This document shows positions 57,537-64,000 of a DNA stretch of 64,000 bases, one piece after another (the first letter of the stretch is position 1; every line of letters starts with the position of its first letter). The notes beneath the pieces were generated by a model that ran no database searches, was not told where the DNA came from, and worked only from the letters and a program-made list of their open reading frames with translations. This stretch comes from Neurospora crassa OR74A (lineage: Eukaryota > Ascomycota > Sordariomycetes > Sordariales > Sordariaceae), in contig NC_026506.1 in the NCBI RefSeq assembly GCF_000182925.2, positions 2,356,001 through 2,420,000 on the forward strand. The letters are read 5' to 3'. Both the position numbers and the translations under genes were made by a program.

Positions 57537-59067
57537 TCAGCTGCAGCACAGGGCCTTCCAAATGCCCTTGATGCCGCCTTGCTGTTGTTGTGGCTGGTTA
57601 GAAGGTGGTGGGTTCGTGTTCGATGTGGCAGTGTGGGTCATTGTCCGTTGCGGAGGCTGCTGCATGTTGTATGGTTGCGCCCCATTTCCCGCCGACTGGG
57701 TGGGCGTGGGTTGGGACTTGTAAGCCCGGTTATTCTGCGCGTTGGCGTTTGGTTGCTCTTTCGCCCGCTGCCCCGGCTGAGCTGGAGGCGAGGGCTGCGG
57801 GGCGTTTAAACGAGCGGCCGTCAATTGAGCTCGGGGGTCGCTTGCGTGATGGGTCGTGGGCCCCCTCGAGTTGTGGATTTCCATAGCTGAGGGCCCAGGT
57901 CTCGCGTTTGGGTTGTGCAAAGCCCCAGGCCGATCCCAGTCCCCCTTCTTGTCGGACTTGTTAACCTTCATCCAGTCATATTCGCCGTCCTCAACGCCAC
58001 CGGCATCCTTGAGCGCCTGAGAGAAAAGTTCGCGGAGGTAGTCGTAATCGGGTTGATCCTCGAAGCCAAGGTTGCGGACGTAAGTAAGGTATTGGGCAAA
58101 TTGTTCAGGGAATCCTTCGCAGAGATCTTTGATGGCAGTGGTCTGCTTCTTTTCGCCAATCTTCTCGTACTTTTGCTTGTTAGTAGCAGCCTTGAGGCCT
58201 TGCCACGGCAAGCCACCGCGGAGGAAGTACATGAAAACGTGGCCCAAGGCCTCGAGATCATCTCGTCGGGATTGTTCGCGGCCAAGATGGGTGTTGATAG
58301 ACATGTAACGGGCAGTTCCCGAAAGCGATTTCCTTTCGCGGTAGGGAATGTGCTGCTTGGTCTTGGGGTCACGGTACTGCTTGGCCATACCGAAATCAAC
58401 TACGTGAATGACATTGGCGGTCTTGGTTCCCTGCCTTCCAATCAAGAAGTTGTCGGGCTTGATATCGCGGTAGATCAAGTTCTTCTCGTGAATAGTTTGG
58501 ACACGGGACAGCTACATAAAGGTTAGATTACCTCGTTTCAGGGGACACGGGGAAGACGACCGGCCGACCTACCATTTGCTTGGCAACCATAACGACCGTC
58601 TTGAGACTGAACCGGCGATTGCAGTGGTCAAAGAGATCTTCTAAAGAGGGACCGAGGAGATCAATAACCAAGATGTTGTGAAGACCTTCTTGGCCAAAGT
58701 AGTAGACATTGGGGATCCCAGCTGTAGATACGAGGTTAGCAAGGAACCATGACGACTCAGGAAAGGCCTATACTCACGGCATCCCACAAGGATCTTGTAT
58801 GTCCTGTACTCATCGCGAAGCTGGGGAGCATCGCTCTTGCGCGGCTCCTATAATCACATTACTTGTCAATCCAGTTCATCCCACGTCGCGTATGGGGAAG
58901 GCGCGACGAGCCAAGGTCCAAGAAATAGAACATACGAATTTGATGGCAACCTGCTGGTTGTTGAGGAGGTTGGTACCCTCGAAAATGACACCAAATGAAC
59001 CCTCTCCGATTTTCTTTCCCACTCGATAGTGTACACCGACGACGTTGGAGGACGTCGACGAAGCCAT
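57537..59067 (-). CDS. ck-1b: Casein kinase I, Yck1/2 type
   Basis: Exons on the minus strand: 58936-59067, 58778-58847, 58573-58721 and 57537-58511, giving 441 residues. The start [20 protein letters not shown] leads into the glycine loop [16 protein letters not shown] carries the ATP-binding Lys, YRDIKPDN the catalytic Asp, and VVDFGMA the metal-binding DFG. Other CK1 hallmarks are [20 protein letters not shown] and [15 protein letters not shown]. After residue 305 comes a Pro/Gln/Asn-rich tail ending KALCCS. A C-terminal Cys pair is the palmitoylation site of yeast Yck1/Yck2, so plasma-membrane anchoring is expected. Sequence is closer to Yck1/2 than to the HRR25/DBT-like kinase of the circadian clock, so ck-1b is given rather than ck-1a; that symbol is less certain than the family. 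All phases agree. Confidence 0.93.
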
Positions 59068-62000
59068 ATTGTCGGATTGTCGTCACTCAAATTAATGTGT
59101 GTTCTGGTTAAGGTTGAGAGTCGACGGGGTCGTGACTAGAGATGATGGTCGTCAATCAGGATGTCGTCGCACGTCTAGGCAATTGAAACCGGCGGTCAGT
59201 GATTGTTGAGGATAATGACTGTATCGATGACAGGAAAGTGTGTGCGTGCGTGGTGCCGATAACAACGATGACGGATAACGTCCCCAGACAGGAGACCTAG
59301 GGGCCCATGTGTGTATTGCGTAACTGGGCGGAAGGGATTGACAGGAAGGAGGTGGAAAAGGAGGAAAAAGTGCAGTGGTGTGTGGAAACCATGAATTGGC
59401 GACGATGGATGGTTCCTACAGGTGTGCCAAGGCAAGGCTGTTCTGTGTGCAATAGGGATCCAGGGAAGGAGACATGGTTGTGCCTGGAGACCAGGCCATG
59501 ACGGCAAGAGATCATTCAGAAGCGGGCCACTCCAGGCCACGCCCACAGTAAGAGAGACAAGCGACAAACGAACCAACACTCACCCTGGTTTCGGTAAACA
59601 CGCTGGGTCCTCTTGCGTTCTCGGTCTAGTCGGTGAGACGGACGGGGCTGGGGTTGGCGGATGCCAGAAGGAAAGGACTGCTGGTCGGGATGCAGCGACC
59701 AAAGTCGGGAAACGGACAGGAAGTCCTATTCGAAGATGCGAACGACGAACAACGACGACGACGACGATTGTGGCTGAATTGCTTTGCACTTTCTGCAATC
59801 CAGCTTCTTCGAGATTGACCAAGTATAGGTACTGGACGACCGGGATACGGGGGGCACAGATGGGCTGCTGAAATTGGGTCGATTCCTTGGGTGGAGTGCC
59901 GTGGTGATTACGAGAGGCTTCCCCAGTCGGCTGTTGCTTCTTTGCGCAAGCGAGGAGTGAGTGGTATGCGAACGGATCGAAGGAGGCTCAGAGGGTCGCG
60001 CGCGCGAAGAGAGAAAGCTGGGTGGATGGGATGGGGGATGAAGAATCCGTCTATTTGGTGGTGGACAACTTGAATGCGAGCCGCCTTCTCGATAACAAAC
60101 CCCCGAAAGGAAAAAAAGGAACAAATAAAAAGACGTCTGTCGTCTGCAGCGTCTGCTGTGTCGGGGCAGAAGTGTGAGTGGTGAAAGGGGGCGGGCAGCA
60201 GACGGACGCGGATAAATGACGATGGATCGGGTTTTGGGGGGTGGCGGGCTGCCGAAGGTGGTGAGAAGGAGAGAAAATGGAACGGACTCGAAAGGAGGCA
60301 GGACGGCAGGGCAGTCAGCGAAAGAGAGCGAGGAGAGGGCGGCGGCCAGAGGGGTCGGGAACGGAGCAGAGCACTGCAACCTGCTAGCGCAAACGGAAGG
60401 CGGGCTGGGGGGCGGTCCAACTCCAAGACGTCCAGGGCAGTGGAGAATCCTGGAAAGCGGCATGGCTTGAATTTCATCAGGCCTTTCATTGACTCTTTCT
60501 CGTCCGGTCGTCCAGTCTTTCCCTCCAGAACCACAAGTCAGGCAGGGCCCAGGAAGAGAGTGCCAGAGAGAGAGTGTGTGCAGTGCTACCGACCTCTACC
60601 ACCTTAGGTACCTCTAGGGAGTGCGGGTCGGATCGCTGATTGATCGAGGTGATCAGGTGCACAGGCACCGGGCACCAGCCCCAAGCCCCGGCCAACGAAC
60701 GACGGCCTTTCTGACCACTGCTGCAAAAATGCTGCACCGTTCACCTGCACTACGACGAAAGTCTGCGCCGCGGGACGAAACTGAACTGGCTGCCCGGTGT
60801 GCTGACTCTACGTATGTACACGAGTGGTGCCCTGAGAAGCAAAGTGGAAGGGCGGGAGTGGGAGCGACCTACGGCGGGAGCACCGTTGCGGCCATCCAGG
60901 TCCGGGTTCCAGCCAGCCAGCCAGGTCACTCCCGTCATTCAGCGTGCGTGAGGTGGACAACCCGTACCAACAAGTGGGTACAGTACCTACCTTTTCACGC
61001 CAGCCTTTTCACTTGGAAAGGCACACACAACGATTCACTATGTACGAACAAAAAAAAAAGGCGCGAATCGGTTGTGTAATTCTATTGAAAGTCGGTGTCA
61101 ACAGACTGCGCGCCAACACTGCCATTCCCAGATGGGGAAACCCGCCGTCGCCTTGGGAGGTTGACGGAGGGTGAGATTGAGCAGGACTCTCTGACGGACC
61201 AGAAAAAAAAAAGAGTTGTTGCGGGCACAGCAAACCAAAATCAGCAGGCAGCCCGCGCCAAGGGGCACTGGCGAAGGGGCCCCATCTTATTCCTGTGAAT
61301 ACGATTGGTTTGCATCGTCCTAGCTCTATCCAATATTTTCTGTCGCCAGGGGGCTATGGAGGAGAACGGCCTATGCAGGGACTTCTCCCTGGTCTGTGCT
61401 TTCCTGTAAACCTGTTGGTTTTGCACCTCGAGGCTGCGCCGTTTTCAAGACATGCGTGAACGAGACAATGCAACCAAACAATCAGATGCTAAACTGGTTT
61501 GTGTTACTGGTGGTCATACGCTCTGCATTTCGCCAATTCAAGGAACCAATGAACAATCTATGAGATTATTCATGTCGCAATCGTCTCCAGACTGTCAGTT
61601 GCTCGGTCACCCCAAAATTGAAGGTGACAATGCGTCGGCATCAGTCGTGACTCTGGCAATGGATCCGAATGAAGGCTATGGCGATACATCAACTCCTTTG
61701 CAGCAGACTAAGCCGCTTGTGTATGTACCCCATAGCGGGACCCATATCCCAGCCTGCAGGCCAATGCAACCCTGTAACGGCATGCAATCCATTCTCAAGC
61801 GCCGCCGGTCCAGAATGGCTGAATGGCAACCAGTGGGTGGATGGATGGATGGCTGTGGACGGGTGTGCTCGGTTGGTCCGATCTGGGAGGGTGGTGGTGT
61901 TGGAGTTCCTTTCTCCCTCAGAATTGTGTTCTCGGGCGGGATTGCCCAGTCAATGGTCATTGTATCGGTTTCGTTCAAAGGCGTCTATTGAACCTCAACA

Positions 62001-64000
62001 ATGGCATAGAGAGACGCACGGTTGGCGCCGTCTAACATGTTGCAAGTAACACCACCGGGGACGGGTAGAAACGGCGAAAGAAGGACGACGGTGACGAGGA
62101 AAACGACAACGACACCACACGATGTCCCGGCCCTCGGCGGTGAAGGCGGAAGGAACATGAACATTTTGCCGGCTGCTCCCTTGCGGTCTTGGCATGCAAG
62201 TGAACAAGCCGCGCATCCCCATTCGATGAAAACGTGTGCCTGGCAGACAACGGTCGATGTGTATCGACTGGACTGTGTGAAGATGCGGAGCTCTCCTTTT
62301 ACCACCGCAAGGGCCGGGCCGAGAGTCGGTCTTGTCGTGTCCAAGTCTAGCAGGCTGATAAAGAAGTGCAGTGAGACGAAGACATTCCTTGACAATGGGA
62401 GTTCGGATACCGCGCCTTTATCTCTGAAGCTCTGAAGCTCTCAGCAGTGAGTGGGGGCTACCAGGCAGAAGTAGCCAACAGTTGAACAGTTCGGTGCGTC
62501 CGGTGTGCCATCGCGGCTGGTTCCGAGAGGTGATCGCCTATGACAGCTCCTTCCCAACTGGGCTTGGGCTGAAGGACAGAAGGAAGTGTTCTGTAGAGGT
62601 ACTGTTGAGAAAAAAAAAAAAAAAGGAACGTCGAGGACAGGACGATCAACCAGTTTGAGCGAGGAGTTGCAGATTGGGTTGCTCAACAACCAACACGTTG
62701 AATTCAATCAGTGCAGTGTAGACGGCCAGTCTGCAGATATCAAGGCTGCAGAAGTGGAAGGTTAGAAAGGAACAACACACCGCTGCAACTTGTTCCTGAC
62801 AGCAGACTCGACATGATCTTGCATTTGGTGCCCTCTTTGCGGCTGCGTTGAACTCGCGGCATCTCACTCGGCCTCCGGGGGCTCTTCAATTCAGCAAGAT
62901 GAATGGCCATCAATTCAGGAACAAGAACGCCAGAGACTTCACGTCAGCAACAACTCCGGCGAAGCGGCCCATGGTAGGTAGCCAGCTTCACTTTCGATCC
63001 GCTGTGGAGTCTTTTCACAAGGAGAAGGGAAGCCGGCACAGAGAAAACGAATGGAATTCAAATGGAAAGACAGGAAAAAGGAGAACAACGCAAGAGTGTT
63101 CCTTCCTGGCCAGAAGCTTATTGAGTGGGGCCATCCCAGCCACGGCACGGGCACGGCGGCAGCAGCGAACGGTCCATCTGTTTTTCTCCGAGCCCAGTCC
63201 GTTTCGTCCGTCTTTGTGCCGTACCGCTGGGTGTCAGCTGTCAGGATTCAGGAATTGCGCATCTTCCATCGTGTGATCTTTCACCCAAGTTCAACACCCC
63301 TCAAGTTCTGGACTCGGGACGGACTTTTTTCGTAAAAACCATGTGAAGATCTCGAGATGAGAGAGCAGATTTGTTTGATTTTCTCGCTGCCCAATTCTAC
63401 CCACCATGAACACCCCAAACCCCCAACCGACAAGCCCCCCCCCCCCCCTCCTTTCTCCCCTCCTTCTCTTTTCCCTCCAAAACCCAACTCCCCGGGGGCC
63501 AAGTCGATCTTCGCCGATTTCACACACACAAACTCTCCCACAACTACACAAGTCACATCCCAATAGTAGCGAAATGGCGAAAATCTTAGCACGACGTGCA
63601 CGACTCCATTCCGGTAATCGAGTTTGGGCCACTTTCATTCATTCAATCTTGCCATTTCAATTGACATTACCCATGGGGTTTTTAGACACTCATGGGAAAA
63701 AGAAAAAATGAATGACGAAGAGGGTTTCTGACCTTGCATGAGTCGCTTCCCTGCCCAACAAATTAATTCTTGGACTTTGATTGGGGGACAAGGGCTGATA
63801 CTTGCTGCTGGGAGATCATCTCACTACACTACGATCACGACAACATGTCAAGTGCTCGCAAATCCGGCATTTCCCACAATCTCGATTTCCCTTCATTTTA
63901 ATCCGTTACTTGTTTTTTTGTTGGTTTTTCTTCTTTTGCATATGAGAAATGTCTTCTTGACGTTCACTTATAACGCTATTTCCCCCGGGGGGGTACCCGT
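59068..64000. other. Upstream region of the casein kinase gene to the window edge
   Basis: About 4.9 kb. The first 1.5 kb probably holds the kinase promoter and leader; it is purine-rich on the plus strand. Further right are short A runs (61.05, 61.2 and 62.6 kb) and a 14-nt C run at 63435-63448. Open frames up to 245 codons exist on both strands, but with low-complexity Pro/Ser/Arg composition and no family match. The right-most kilobase could be the promoter of a gene beyond the window. Confidence 0.45.
63435..63448. repeat. 14-nt poly-C run
   Basis: Fourteen consecutive C residues in a pyrimidine-rich stretch near the right edge. Confidence 0.85.

Noticed and set aside
59860-59885. B-box-like GGGTCGATTCC
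   Set aside because: No D-arm or acceptor stem in the surrounding bases; isolated match.
59726-60534. 245- and 208-codon minus-strand frames upstream of the kinase
   Set aside because: Pro/Ser/Arg-rich low complexity caused by a pyrimidine-rich leader; they overlap each other in different frames.
61452-62435. 179- and 137-codon plus-strand frames near the right edge
   Set aside because: No domain is recognised and the frames end without splice continuity; treated as non-coding upstream DNA.

Overview
The window is euchromatic DNA from a filamentous ascomycete, most likely Neurospora or a close Sordariaceae relative. Genes carry short introns (mostly 50-130 nt) with GT...AG ends and CTAAC/CTGAC-like branch sites. 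Coding DNA is GC-rich and the proteins match Pezizomycotina families. One 3.2-kb interval is AT-rich with heavy TpA and a stop-riddled transposase, as expected after repeat-induced point mutation (RIP). No viral, bacterial, CRISPR or organellar DNA was seen.

Layout, left to right: the 3' end of an FtsJ/Mrm2-type rRNA methyltransferase (+); ribosomal protein L18 (-); a mitochondrial carrier of the YPR011C type (-); an SR-like splicing factor of the Srp1 type (-); an ARE1/ARE2-type sterol O-acyltransferase (-); fimbrin (-); a RING-variant/ankyrin protein (+); a 730-residue coiled-coil protein of unknown function (-); the oligosaccharyltransferase subunit Ost3/6 (+); a secreted GH6 cellobiohydrolase without a cellulose-binding module (+, resembling gh6-3); a small DMAC1-like mitochondrial membrane protein (-); a RIP-mutated pogo/Fot1-type DNA transposon with TA target duplication and long terminal inverted repeats; AP-3 mu (+); about 10 kb with no recognisable gene; a Zn2Cys6 DNA-binding domain fused to a maltose-acetyltransferase-like hexapeptide domain (+); Swc4 (-); a p24/Erp1-type cargo receptor (+); and a Yck-type casein kinase I (-, probably ck-1b). 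The last 4.9 kb is upstream of the kinase and shows no gene.

Most genes are single-copy housekeeping functions (translation, splicing, secretory pathway, lipid, cytoskeleton, chromatin) with no operon-like logic. OST3/6, p24 and AP-3 mu all serve the secretory/endosomal route, but they are not adjacent. The parts most worth a second look are the Zn2Cys6-acetyltransferase fusion, whose enzyme-like domain appears to have Cys where the family has its catalytic His; the long gene desert in front of it; the RIP relic with well-kept ends; and two clusters of short degenerate repeats in convergent intergenic regions (48.1-49.2 kb and 54.1-54.5 kb).

Exon boundaries were read by eye from splice signals, reading frame and remembered family conservation. 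No alignment or transcript data were available.
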